From Gordionus sp. m RMFG-2023 (lineage: Eukaryota > Nematomorpha > Gordioida > Chordodea > Parachordodidae), in assembly GCF_954871325.1 (NCBI RefSeq), contig NC_088776.1, positions 14,508,052 to 14,572,051 on the forward strand: a DNA stretch of 64,000 nt. The letters are read 5' to 3'. Position 1 is the first letter of the stretch; every line of letters begins with the position of its first letter. The position numbers were made by a program, and so were the translations under genes. This document shows, one piece after another, positions 25,535-37,584 of the stretch. A model generated the notes under the pieces. That model was not told the origin of the DNA and made no database searches. It saw only the letters and a list, made by a program, of their open reading frames with translations.

Positions 25535-27527
25535 ATATATAAGTAATTTAGCCCAAGTTGAAAATATAAAATTTTATTTTTTAAAAAATCATTTTTTTTA
25601 AATATAATTTCTATCCTTTATATGATTATTAGGAGAAAAAATTTTGAGTACTTTTGTCAATAAAAAAATTATTATAAAATATTAAGAAAATTCTAAAATA
25701 ATGTAGTATTTTTTAAAAAAACGATTCTAAAACTATTTATTTAGAAATCGCTTGTCATATGAAATAGAAAAATATTCTGAAGGTTGAAAACTTCTATAAT
25801 ATTTTTTATTATAACTCATAATCAATATTGTTTATTAGAAATAAACAAGATCCTCCAAATTTTTTAGCCCCTTTCGGGCTTCGAATCTTGAAGATCTACG
25901 TTTCATAGATAGATAAATAATTAGTTTAAATTTATACATCAACTAAATTTGGACCACATTGAGGGGGTGAATCTTGAATCGTATGTGGGAAAAAAGTGTC
26001 AGATTTTATTTTTTATTTACTTTATATTATAAAATCTTTTATAAAAAATTAATTGATTTTAAAAGTAAAAATAATAAATTTCACACATTGAAAATTATCG
26101 AATATTGAGGACTTAAAACCATCTCTAACCAAATGATCATCAGAAAAAATTTTTTTTTTAAAAAAAAAGAAGTATATAATAAATGGCAACTGAGGCTAAT
26201 TTCTGTGGATAAAAAAGATTTATACATCACTTTTTCTACCTGTAAAAAATTTTGTCAAAAATGTCTCTTAGTGGACAAAGCAATTAGGTTTTAGGTCGAA
26301 GTAAGCTAACGCCTTTTCTACCAAATAAATTAATATTGCTATCTTTCATAAAATCTTCCTACCATAGAAAGTCAGTCTTCTTCTATAACAAATTTTAATT
26401 TAAAACCGGTAAAACTTCTAATTAAATTTTTTTCTAAAATGGATTATAATGTAGAAATAATTAAAAACTTTTCATTTTACATGTCTACAAATAAACTACT
26501 TTTATATTATTACTTTGCGGCAGTTCTATTCTATATATCTAAACATATAAATATCTCGTAAATTTTGGGAATAGTGAAGATAACCGGAAGGGAAAGATTT
26601 TGGCAGATAAAATAACCAGTCTCCTTGGTTTTTAATAAATTCGATCTAAATGATCCGATACATTTTGCTTAATAAAAAAAATTTGGATTGTGAAGCGGTC
26701 TGAACCGGTCCTATGACCTCCACTATCTGGAGATATCGGGGTCAAATTTGATAAGTCGGATAAGAACTAATCATTCGAATGAAAAAAATTGTGACTTAGT
26801 ACAATTGTATACATGTCGTATTAGGCTATGGAATCCATGGGGATTCGGAATCTCATGATTTTAAATTCATTTATCGAGGGCAATTTAAAAAATTTTAAAA
26901 ATCCTACTTGACCGGAAATGTATTTCAGCATCCTAGATAATTGAAAGGATTCCAAATACCAATACGACATATATACTTTTAAGTTGGAAAAAATTATTTT
27001 TGGCATCAATAAAATACTAAAAAACATTAACCTTAAAGGGTAAAAAAAGGGCTTTTAGAAAAAAATTCGATGATTTGTTTACTTGAACTGAATTACTACT
27101 TATAATTGGCTTCGGCAACATTCCAAAGATTTCTTAAACCTGAAGATTTAAACCCTATAATATAATTAATAGGGTATATTTTTCTCCCATCTATAATAAG
27201 TGGGAGTCATGAAGGATGCTAGGCACTTTTTTGCATAATCTACAAAAAAATCCATATCTGCTGCATTAAAACTTGATATAATATTTGTATTGAAAAAAAA
27301 TCAATAGTATAATTATGAAACAAATAAATGAAGATAATAAATCTGAACTCCTGGGATGCTTATAAGTATAGATTAATTTTAAGGTTTTTTAAAAAAATAA
27401 ATAAATAAATGTTACAAATTGTGATACCCCATGTAGCAATATTTAAAATTTTAAAATACGGTAGAATTAATTGAAATTTATACTAAAACCTTATAAGGGA
27501 ACTAATTTTGATAAATATGTTTCCGTA
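25535..27527. other. Intergenic region between divergent Ig-receptor and GPCR genes
   Basis: About 2 kb of AT-rich sequence separates two head-to-head start codons, so promoters for both genes should lie here. I see no convincing core promoter motif, open frame or repeat; TATA-like strings are uninformative at this base composition. Confidence 0.5.
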
Positions 27528-28659
27528 ATGAATGATATTACCAATACTACAAAACAGCCCATATTCGTTTATCGCATGTTAGACCTGTATCAAAATCGTA
27601 GCGGCATTAAATATTTTATCATAGTAATGATAATTCTAGGATTTTTTGGAAACTGCCTCTACCTCATTTGTACTCTCAAATCTCGATTTCGTAAGCACAT
27701 ATACGTATACATATATTTCATAATATGCGCCGATATGATTTGCGCAATCAACTATGCTCTATGGCCAATTTTTGTGGATAATCGCCCCCTTTTTCGATCC
27801 ATACATCTTATAACATACGTGTACAAAGTGTCAATATTTGTAGATTTTTTGACCAATTTTGTGACTAACACTATGATAACGTTGATAGTTTTTGATAGAA
27901 TATTTGCTCTATACACGCCAATATTTTATCGGCAAAGAATTAGTTTCAATAGAGTACTAAAACTAGGAATTTCTTTATTGTTGTTTCAAACAATTGTGAC
28001 GTTACCGTACAACTTTAAATTTTATTTTGTTCCCTATTGTTATAATCCTAAAATTCAGAAATTAGTTGAGTTATCTACGGAGAAATGTTTTCTGTGGCCA
28101 AAACAAAACCCTAAACAATGGTTTTACGCCTATGATATAGCAATGGTTATAATTGTTTACTTAGTACCACTCATATTGGTTGTATTAGGAAGTTTGATTC
28201 TATATATAGGATTAAGACTAAGACTTCGTAGAGTGAACATCCAACAAGATGTTCCTTTACAAATTAGCAGTAGCCCATTCACGACCAACAAAGTTAGATA
28301 TGTATATGTAAGTAACACTAATCACCATAATTTTCCAGCCTCAGAACCTGGTTGGCATAAATTCTTATACCTTGTTTATGCTCAGTGCATATCTCATTAT
28401 TGTAGACTTGCCTTACATCATATTTTTTATCATATCAATCAGTAAATTTTGGAGCAGAAAATTTCCTACGCATTATGAAAAAGTGCATACATACATGGCT
28501 TTACTCAAAATTTGTGATCCTGTTATAGATTTCTTTATCAATGTAACATTCAATCCAGAAATAAAAAAATCTTTGATCAAAATTATTAGGAACTCTATAA
28601 ATCAGATCAAATATTATATTCGCATTATCTCATCCATCCTTAATTCTATATTAAGATGA
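27528..28659 (+). CDS. Class A (rhodopsin-like) G protein-coupled receptor, probably peptide type
   Basis: Two exons (27528..28307 and 28339..28659) give 366 aa. Seven hydrophobic segments are visible: TM1 29-50 with GNCLYL (N42); TM2 59-80 with AD (D69); TM3 100-121 followed by DRI (123-125) and a YTPIFYR loop; TM4 143-162; TM5 200-228 with P214; TM6 270-292 with P285; TM7 306-327 with DPVID at 320-324 in place of NPxxY. N-glycosylation sites (NTT, NRS) lie before TM1. TM3 lacks the usual extracellular cysteine and TM4 lacks its usual tryptophan, so the receptor is divergent. The first in-frame ATG after an upstream stop (27468) was chosen. Family A receptors of this shape commonly bind neuropeptides; the ligand cannot be told. 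The reading frame is continuous only after removing a 31 bp intron. Confidence 0.88.
28308..28338 (+). other. 31 bp spliceosomal intron in the GPCR gene
   Basis: It begins GTAAGT, contains ACACTAATC (a branch-point-like CTAAT) and ends TTTTCCAG. Exon 1 stops on a complete codon, and the next exon opens in the frame that encodes TM6 and TM7. Without removal the frame ends shortly after TM5. Both splice signals are strong. Confidence 0.85.
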
Positions 28660-28853
28660 CATGTCGCAGGAAGAAGCAAGGGTTGTCGTTCATCCCTCCC
28701 TGGAAAATGATTATGCGTTGAATATAATTTTAAGAATCTTTTAAATCCTAAAATTCTCATAAACACACTTATAGCATTTTATTTCAATTTTTAGTAAATC
28801 CTAAATAGTGTTTATTATAAATATTTTTCTTTGATATTTTTCGTATCATATTG

Positions 28854-28859
28854 AATAAA
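28854..28859 (+). terminator. Possible GPCR polyadenylation signal AATAAA
   Basis: An AATAAA hexamer lies about 195 bp after the GPCR stop codon and just before the MITE at 28897. The hexamer is frequent by chance in this AT-rich DNA, so this is a position-based guess. Confidence 0.35.
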
Positions 28860-28896
28860 ATTGAAAACTATTACAAAGTAATAAAATTCCATTTTA

Positions 28897-29304
28897 TATA
28901 TATGTCTTAATTTTTAAAGAGATCATGACAATCCGGGATCTTCACGGATTTAAAGGGATAACTAAAAAATTAGGGTTGATAATTAAGGAATGATAATACG
29001 GGATTATCATGTTTTAATCGTGATAAAGAGGAATCTTATTTTAAAAGCGTTTTCCACGAGTTTCGTTGCGTTTTTAATTTTCAATTTTGTTTTTTTTGGC
29101 CTTATGATATAAGATATGTCTAGTATAGGGTATCATTCGATAGCTAATCAAAAGATTTATACAACTGGAGGTCAATCTCTGCCCCAGTGATAATACCGTA
29201 TAGTTCTTTATCCTTTAAAAAATTGAAATTTTAAAGGGATCCCTTTAAATCCCGTGAAGATCCCGGATAGTCATGATCCCTTTAAAAAATTACGACATAT
29301 ATAT
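28897..29304. mobile_element. Twin MITE copy 1 (Tc1/mariner-like, long inverted repeats)
   Basis: About 70 bp terminal inverted repeats include TCATGACWATCCGGGATCTT and end in TATATATGTC / GACATATATA, as for TA-targeting elements. It is about 400 bp and non-coding. It is nearly identical to copy 2 (29891..30290), with only scattered single-base differences and a short gap. Confidence 0.8.
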
Positions 29305-29475
29305 TCAATGTTAATATCCATAAATTTCCTAACAAAAAGAAAAGAACTAAAACGTTATAAATACGGATAATGATGTATAGCGTTGATCGTTATTGATTTT
29401 TTTTTATCTGTTTTATTAAAATTTTAGATAATCATAATTATACCCTTCTAAACAAAAAATTTTATTGCTATTGAG

Positions 29476-29640
29476 TAGCTTCTGGCCTAGTTAGTGAGTT
29501 CGTATATCACTAATTCGATATTTCTGGGTTCGAATCCAGCAAGGACCAGGCCTGAAACTAATTAGGTGCCCTGTTACGGGGGATGATATGAATAGCAAAG
29601 GCAACCGCGTGATTCCGTTTATATAATAATAAAAAATTAT
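29476..29640 (+). repeat. tRNA-derived SINE-like sequence
   Basis: An A-box-like TGGCCTAGTTAG (29483..29494) and a perfect B-box GGTTCGAATCC (29527..29537) lie 32 nt apart, a normal tRNA/pol III spacing. A tRNA-unrelated body with CAACCGCGTGATTCCGTT follows, ending in an AATAATAAAAAA tail. A true tRNA is unlikely because the acceptor ends do not pair. It lies between the twin MITEs. Confidence 0.6.
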
Positions 29641-29890
29641 ATTACGATGTAGCCCGACCCGAGGTCGGAAGATTACATATTAAAAATATGCTCATTAATT
29701 ATTTTGTTTCAGCAAAAATTTAATCAGAATTCCATGCTGTTTTTAATCTTAAAAATGTTCATTTATTTAAGTAATTTTCATTTCCCAAATTAAAGATTTC
29801 CTAAATTTATATCTTGTGACTAGTTAAAAATCATCAGAATTATTGGTATTCTGATTTTATTGATATGTTTAATTAATATCTTCATTATAA

Positions 29891-30290
29891 TATATATGTC
29901 GTAAGGGATCATGACTATCCGGGATCTTCACGGGATTTAAAGGGATAACTAAAAAATTAGGGTTGATAATTAAGGAATGATAATACGGGATTATCACGTT
30001 TTAATCGTGATAAAGAGGAATCATATTTTAAAAGCGTTTTCCACGAGTTTCGTTGCGTTTTTAATTTTCAATTTTGTTTTTTTTGGCCTCATGATATAAG
30101 ATATGTCTAGTATAGGGTATCATTCGATAGCTAATCAAAAGATTTATACAACTGGAGGTCAATCTCTGCCTCAGTGATAATACCGTATAGTTCTTTATTC
30201 TTTAAAAAATTGAAATTTTAAAGAGATCTCTTTAAATCCCGAGAAGATCCCGGATAGTCATGATCCCTTTAAAAAATTACGACATATATA
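29891..30290. mobile_element. Twin MITE copy 2
   Basis: It has the same termini and interior as 28897..29304, in the same orientation. It lacks about nine bases in the left inverted repeat and is followed by a TA microsatellite. The close identity of the pair implies recent mobility or a segmental duplication. Confidence 0.8.
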
Positions 30291-30349
30291 TATATATATA
30301 TACAATTTAAATAAAATGTTATATAGGTTTTGCAACTTTATTGGACAAT

Positions 30350-31335
30350 TGATAATAGCCTATTTATGGTGGTTAAAAAGAGGGACCCCGAGGGAACCAG
30401 AATGAACCGCTAAATCGTTATAAACCTTCATAAATATCTGAACCGTAACCGAACCGATGTAATTATTTTTTGAAGGAGTAAAAAGAACCTTTATAAAATG
30501 TAAAACCGGTTTGAACAGGTTTAAGTTAAAATAAAATTAATAATTTTATATTTTATTACAATCTTTTCCTTGGGTGTATTACATATTTTACCATATCTGC
30601 GTCTTATTTATAATTATAAAATGATTAAATATCTGTTTAATATCCATAAAAAGTATGTATTAATTTTTCACTATGAATTAATCCACAATCTTTTAACTGC
30701 TTCATATAGTATTAGAGCATTCCTATTTCCTATATTTTGTATACAAAATATCCAAATAACCAATTATTGATTTAGTTATTTAATTAATCTAAAAAATTAT
30801 CAGTTATTATATTTTGGGAATCAAAGAAATTTGAATATCCAAAATTATATAAATTTGCTCTTATAGCACTTGCGGTTCCCGCAATTCATATTGTTAAAAG
30901 GGCCTTTTCGGATCTAAAATTTGTGTTATCGCCACAACGAACAAATATGAATCCACTTATATTGGAAAATATATTACTTATACATTCAAATTATATTTAG
31001 AAATGAGTTGATTCTTATATATATTTTTATATATTATTCATAGATTATAATAAAAATAAATTAATTTCATCTATTGTATAAATAAACAATATTATTAACT
31101 TAAGTGTTGGCAAAAAATTTAATAAATAATATTTGTAATTAAAATCATTATACGACGGTGTTGCTTCAATAAAAATAATTTAGAAAAAAATTTCTAATCG
31201 TAATGAACCTTTACAATTAGCTGAACCGAACCAAAACTTTATAAATTTTTTCCTAAGAACCATAACCCTTATAATTTTTTACATACTGAACCGTAACCAA
31301 ACTGAGCTGTTATAAATAAAGGTCGGTTCATTGAT
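30350..31335 (+). mobile_element. hAT remnant with C-terminal transposase piece
   Basis: The plus strand at 30866..31000 reads as a hAT C-terminal domain ending in a stop: ALAVPAIHIVKRAFSDLKF, then VLSPQRTNMNP. GAACCG / CGGTTC-rich ends near 30.38-30.45 and 31.2-31.33 kb form degenerate inverted termini. The rest of the transposase is missing, so this is an internally deleted element. Boundaries are approximate. Confidence 0.7.
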
Positions 31336-33636
31336 TAAAAATACTATTATTTAAAAGGTGACAATATGTGAATAAATACACATAATTTAATTTTCTCTTA
31401 AATATATTATAATTACACTCAAATTCCAAAATAAATTTAATCTTCGGGCTCGGGTTGGAACAAAAAAATTGTGCTTGGGCTCGGACAACAAATTTTTTTT
31501 AAAGTCGGGCTCGGGTCGAGAAATAATTACTTTGCAAGCTCTATACACATAGTAGGGGAGACTAACGTTGATGAGCTACCATTCTTTTCAAACGCAGATA
31601 TTAAATAATAATAGTAAATAGGATGGTGATTAAATATTTAAAAGAGATAGTTTTGGGCTGAGAAGGTTTCCAATTGGGTCTAACGTATGTTTATCAAATT
31701 TTAATCTATACATATAAAATTATATATATTTTTTATTTAGGATGATGATTTGCAATATTAATGAGTTCCTTTATATATTGGATATTTTTGATTTAGTAAT
31801 AAAAAAAGAAAAATAATATCGATTTTAAGCAAAAAATCAATTGTACTTTTTATTAATCGACCTCCCCCCCCCTCCCCAACAAAAATTTTGCTGACACACC
31901 GGGAAGATAGGATATGTGCTCGCCATTGAACTCAATGTAGGTTATTTCATTAAAATATAATTATCTCCGCAATCATAGTATTATGAATAATTATATTTAT
32001 AATTTAAGTCGTTGCTTATCATCGTTCCTTTTTTAAAAAAATAAATATCTAACTCGCATTTTTCTAACCATTCTAGTTTCTACCAACTCTCTAACCTTTC
32101 TTTAAAACAATGAATGGAGAAGCGGATGAATTTGAAATATTTTGGGGTCGAAATGAGCAGTCATTCTTTAATTTTTTAAAATACTTTTGTGATATACAAG
32201 TGATGATAATGCAGAGCCTTGTTTATGGACCATTATTTTATTTAATTTTGGCTGTATTTCATTTGCTTCAAAGGAAAATTGAAAATATGACCAGTGAATG
32301 AATGTTAGACAACGGCCCATTAATATGATTTCAAAGTATTTTCCGTTTAATTGATAAGATTTTTTTTTTAAATCGGCCTGGGTTTGTAATTTTTTTAAAG
32401 CGTGGCACATATTTTTACGGGCCTGCAGGTTTTTGGTGTTATTGTCTTCATATCTGATAACATAGAAATGACTAGGTTTTTTGATAAATAGCTTAGAAGA
32501 TTTTTTCTTTGAAACGCGCCAGTAAATTAAAGCCAATTGGACTATTTTTATACTCCTTAGTTAAAGAACTACGATTCCGATTCCTATACGTTGAAATTTA
32601 CTTTCAACATGTTATGTAAAAGTGAAAATATATAATTTTAATGGCAGATGGGAAGCTGAATATATGTAATATTAAGATTAACATTCAATCAAACTTATCA
32701 AATTCCATTTTGCTTTGTATTTGTGTTAGAAAATGGGAACGGTGGTCTATCCCATTATTTTTTATTTTAAGAACAACACGTCTTGACGAATCTTTTTAAA
32801 ACTGTTTTTTGGAACAAACGGTAAGCAAAATTGGACTATCCTTAACGCTTAGAACCTGATACGTCCTATCACAAATTTTAGGAGTGGAGGCTTTAATGCA
32901 AATTTTATATTCAAATAATACACTAATTGTAATTTTTTGATAACATAAAAAGATAAAATGAATATATTAAATAATAAAATTATTAAATATAAAATAATTT
33001 ATATATATATAATTATTGTACACTTCTTGCTAGAAATGTTTTAGATTGGAATGGAAATGATTTATTATAAATATAATATTATGTAATAAGAGAATAATAA
33101 TAGTCCCTTCTACCATTAAAAAAACTTCTAAAATACGAAGGGAATACAATTAGCATAATCTAGTAATTACTAATGGGTGACAAAAAAGCTTTATACTATA
33201 ATTAATTACTTTAATTTACCATAAGTATTTATATTAAACAATGTTTTTTTTAAGAAAAATAACATTCATTACTATTTTTGGAAAATAATAAGAAATGTAA
33301 TGTCCATTTAAAATATTGAAGAATTTATTAGATATAAGTGAAAAATTATGATATAAATCCAAGAAAAAATTGGCACCAATTCAGCTGATTAAAAGCACTT
33401 AATAAAAATAGTCAAATTTTATTAAAAACTTTTTTGAGTTGATTATTATCCAAAATTTACTTAAAAATTATTTTATTATACTACATATTTTTCTAAATTT
33501 AATTATTAAATATAAATTTTAGCCAAGTTTTCAGATCTATATGTATTATATGGAATAACTTAATTACAATTTTTATTCATACATATAATCAATTAAAATT
33601 TTATAATCTTTACTAATAAAAATTATCTAAAATAAT
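31336..33636. other. Intergenic stretch with repeat fragments
   Basis: It holds GC-rich repeat ends near 31440..31530 (GGGCTCGGGTTGG, repeated), a lone AGGGGAGACTAACG terminus at 31554, a C9 run at 31864, and a GGCCTGCAGG-containing piece near 32370..32440 that resembles the CAGAGGT MITEs. Short open frames around 32.1-32.5 kb on both strands match nothing I know. No host gene was recognised. Confidence 0.5.
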
Positions 33637-35209
33637 TAGTGCTGTAAACGTTACTTCAAAAAAGTAACACTCATTATGTCCGAAAAAGGGAACGCGTTAC
33701 CGTTACCTTGTAAAAAAAGTAACGTGCATACTTGCTATTTAAAAAAGAAACGACTCGTTACTTAAAAATTTTCTTCCCCCTATATATATAATATAAATAA
33801 AATTCTGCAATAATATTATATAAGATCTCTTTTTATAATAATTTTTTTACTCTATAACTTATAATAAATAATACAAAAATAATTACTATAAGATAAGATA
33901 TTTTTTAAAATAATAATTGATTTTTAAAATTTTGATCAGATAAACAAGGGTGCTTAGTGCAAACACAACTTTCGCTGTGATAACACATGTTAACTGGCGC
34001 AGTGTATGGGAGGGTTGCATATTGGATAAATAAAATTTTTAATTGGAGGAATTTATTAAAAATTAAAGAATAATCTTTATTTTGAAAAGGTTAGTTCATC
34101 GCCAAAAAAATCTTCATTCAAATCCTCATCCAATTTTTTTTAATCTTTATTAAAAAGTAATTTATACGTGTTTTTAAAGGAATTAAGTTGCCTTTTCTTT
34201 GTCAAGATCTTTCATCAAACAGTAAATAAGTTCAAGCTTCCTTCCTTCGTTGATATATAGTTTTACAAGGGTCAATATGATTTAAATAGCGGGTGAATTA
34301 TTGTTCAAATGAAATAAAATATTATCCAAATATAAAGTGTGAGCAATACTTCAATTGTATACCTTTTATCTTTGTCTAGCTGAATTGCATTTGGCTTACA
34401 AAACGAAATTATTTAATGCCATTTTTTAAATATTATGATAGTTATCATGGAAATAAGAAGATTTCCCAAATGCATTTTTTGTTCTAAGGAACAGATTCAA
34501 CCTATAAAATCATATACATAGCCATAAAATATTCAACTATGAACGATTTGTCATTATCTGAAATCTTTGTAATTTGGATTTACCATTAGATTAGTCAATT
34601 TTGTGGTCATTCTCCTTAATAAAACTATATTAATTTCACGAAGTTATAGAAAGAGTTCTATCTTGTTATAAGTAGTTTAATCAGATAATTTTTTCCTTAA
34701 AAATGGCTGCGCATTTTGGAGGATGCCCATATTTATTCTACAATTGAGATTAAAATATTTGAGTTGGGACACAATTTACACTTATAAGGTGTAAACTTTG
34801 TACTCTTATTTTTCTTCTGGAATGTTTCCTATTAAAGCCAAGGCAGGCTTTACTCATCTTCATCTGAATAAAATGTTCAATTGGCATTTTATTTTTTATA
34901 AAATAAATTATAATATTAATAAGAATATAAATTTACATATATTTTGATTGACTTAATATTAATTAGATTAACAATTGACTGAAAATTTAAAATAAAAATG
35001 AAGGAATTTTGTGGTTGATGTGAATTAAAAAATCGGCCTAAATATAAAATTTAAAAAATAAATTAAAGTAATTTTATAATACAATAAAATGCTTTTTCCA
35101 TATTTTCTAAGAAAAATTGAAGCAAGAAACGCGCTGAAGGTAGTGAGAGTCGTTCCTTTTCTTCAGTAAAGGTAACGGTTTTACATTTTGAAGTTACTTT
35201 ACAGCACTA
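33637..35209 (-). mobile_element. hAT element, TAGTGCTGTAAA ends, GTAACG subterminal repeats
   Basis: The ends are TAGTGCTGTAAACGTTAC and, inverted, TAGTGCTGTAAAGTAAC. The flanks AAAATAAT and ATAATAAT agree at 7 of 8. Several GTTAC/GTAAC motifs, including AACGCGTTACC, cluster inside both ends. Minus-strand fragments in the middle (about 34.1-34.7 kb) look like badly decayed transposase. Confidence 0.75.
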
Positions 35210-35539
35210 ATAATAATACAAATTTATTAAGACGAATTAGAAAATTTTAAATAATAAAAATAATTCTTTAAGTATTTTTAACACAGATATGTAGTCGGAG
35301 GGGGCCGGAGCCTGCAGTGCCTCGGCCGATTTAGAAAATATTTAGCGTTTATTCGCCAGAATTTTCAAAGAAATAGGAGGCACGGCGTCTACTTTCTAAT
35401 TTATTATAATGAAGTAAAAATATTTTATAAACAAACTGTGGCAAATTATTGTAAATGTATATTTTTAATTCAAAAACAAATTCTTAACTAATTTAATTGG
35501 TTCTTAAAGAATATTCATTAGAAATATGAGAATCTCATT

Positions 35540-37330
35540 GTACTCATGTTGACTCGACGTTTAGTAGGTGTAAACCTGCTTCCCCTCAAGGATAGCATAT
35601 ATCATGTGATTGGTGCCAATATACAATTGATAGCAGTCCTTTACACTAACACATAAATGATGACATTTGCGTAAAAAATTTGGAAACATGCCAATTCAGA
35701 TGTACACAAAACTTCTGAAAAAGGTTATGAAACAAAATACTGCCTTAATCACATTGGTAAATAAACTACGATAATATTCAATACTACATACTATTTTGTA
35801 AAAGCAAATGACCTATGGAATAAATCTGGCGTAGTAACGCGCCTTATTATATCCAATTATCATACACTGGTATTGTTTAAATCACCGTTCAGCGATGTCC
35901 AATGCAATAAAGTGTTCCAGGCGTTAACCCTTTTGACACAATGGTTTATATAACCAGAAAAATAAAAAGGCGTTGGATCAAATAGCATCTGAACTGGATA
36001 TTCATTTGCTGAAGTTTGGAAGGGTACTTGATGTACAATCGGTGTCTAGAAGTCTCATACTGTTAAGTCAGTTTGGAGTAACTGCTGTATGCGCATTCAA
36101 AAATTCTAGTAACAGTGCAAAATTTAACGGGCTGTTCACCCGATTAGAAAGTGGTGAGTTTTTATCAGATCTCGCCTTAATTCATGATATTCTATTTGAA
36201 TTATCAAATTCATCTTCTTTAGATAAGAACAATCAGTTTAACTAAAGTTGAAATATCTATAGTGATCAGTTCATTTTTTAAAGTTGTTTAGGGATATGCT
36301 TGGTAGGTTCTAAATCTGTTAAAATTTCTAAATGAATGTGCAATATTTCTAAATGTGAACATGTAAAAATAGCTTAGGAAAATAAAGTTGGATTAGTAAA
36401 ATTGAAAGAAAACAGAAGGTACCCTGGTATCAACGATACCTTACACAATATGCAAAATAAATTAATGGATGTTAATTCCGATAATTCTACTAATTAAAAA
36501 TATTATATATTAAATTATTGTTTTATCTTTTTAGCTAATTTATCTGATAAGGAATATTTAGTAAAAGATAACTGGCCAGTAGACCTTCATAATCGTTACA
36601 GGCAAGAGCAATTGCGACTGAAGCTCATGTGGATCTCACAATAAATGAGATGAGGGTATATTGATAATGATGAAAGTAATAAATGTCACCATGATTTAAA
36701 ATTTCATTAATACAATTCCATGTAGTATGGCTGAATGGGAAGGCGGCTTCCACCTTATGAATGTAATTGACAAGTCACAGGTCTGCAAACGGAAATCAAT
36801 CAAGGAAACGTGCTAATATTGTTTTAAAAGATTAGTAGCGAATATTGTAGTTCTTTTTCGCCTAACTTTGATTTACGATTCAGGCATTATATTATTATTT
36901 TTATGATTATGTAATGCATTCTATAAATTACGTCATTTTTTATGCAATATATTTTAATTTTTATACAACCTAAATAGTTAATTTATGAAATAAAGATATA
37001 ATGTATTTGATATGAAATGCTTAGAATAAATTTTAAACAATTTGCCTCTCAAATTCTTGAAAAATCAGAAATTCGCCTTTATTTCCCTAATTTTTTTAAA
37101 GTAATCACATGCTCCCATTGCAAATGTTAGGACTACACACTGTTAAAAGTGTTTAAAGTTAACCACAATTAAAATATGTTATTAATAATATTATCCTTCC
37201 ATCATCCGCACCAGTTGAACATGTTTTTAACATAGCAGTATAAAATTTCTTTATTTAGGATAAAAATTTGAAAAGCAATTGTAAATAAAAATAAAGGCAA
37301 AAATGCTACAAAATGTATTGTAATAAATTT
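35540..37330 (+). mobile_element. hAT remnant of the KIAA1586/SPIN-like transposase group
   Basis: The open segment 35973..36245 encodes ASELDIHLLKFGRVLDVQSV and LFTRLESGEFLSDLALIHDI, which follow the order of the KIAA1586/ZBED-type hAT transposase middle region. Further pieces occur downstream: SDKEYLVKDNWPVDLHNRY near 36545 and the C-terminal LPSSAPVEHVFNIAV near 37197. The reading frame is interrupted many times. Termini were not resolved; GC-rich sequence near 35.3 and 37.4 kb may mark them. Confidence 0.65.
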
Positions 37331-37584
37331 TTTAAATACAATTTATTTATAACTATATTTTTCAATCATGAAAAACGGCCCGATTTCAAGGATGGGCTGG
37401 AAAGGATTGGCGGCCAACGCGTCCGAACAAACTTTTCTAATTCTCTATTTGTGATGATGATAACTTTTATAAATTAAAAAATTTATTTTCAAGCATAAAA
37501 TAAGTTTTCGTATCGGGTCTAATCAGGAGCGCAAGAATATTTCCAATGTAGGGTTATAATTTATAATAATGCATATGCGTCTAG

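Noticed and set aside
28340-28445. GPCR read as frameshifted or a pseudogene
   Set aside because: A strong GT-AG intron of 31 bp restores the frame exactly at a codon boundary and yields TM6 and TM7, so no mutation is needed.
29476-29550. Functional tRNA gene
   Set aside because: Boxes A and B are good but the acceptor arm does not pair and a SINE-like body and tail follow.
32110-32536. Opposed short ORFs near 32.1-32.5 kb as a host gene
   Set aside because: No recognisable domain or splice-supported extension, and repeat sequence overlaps them.
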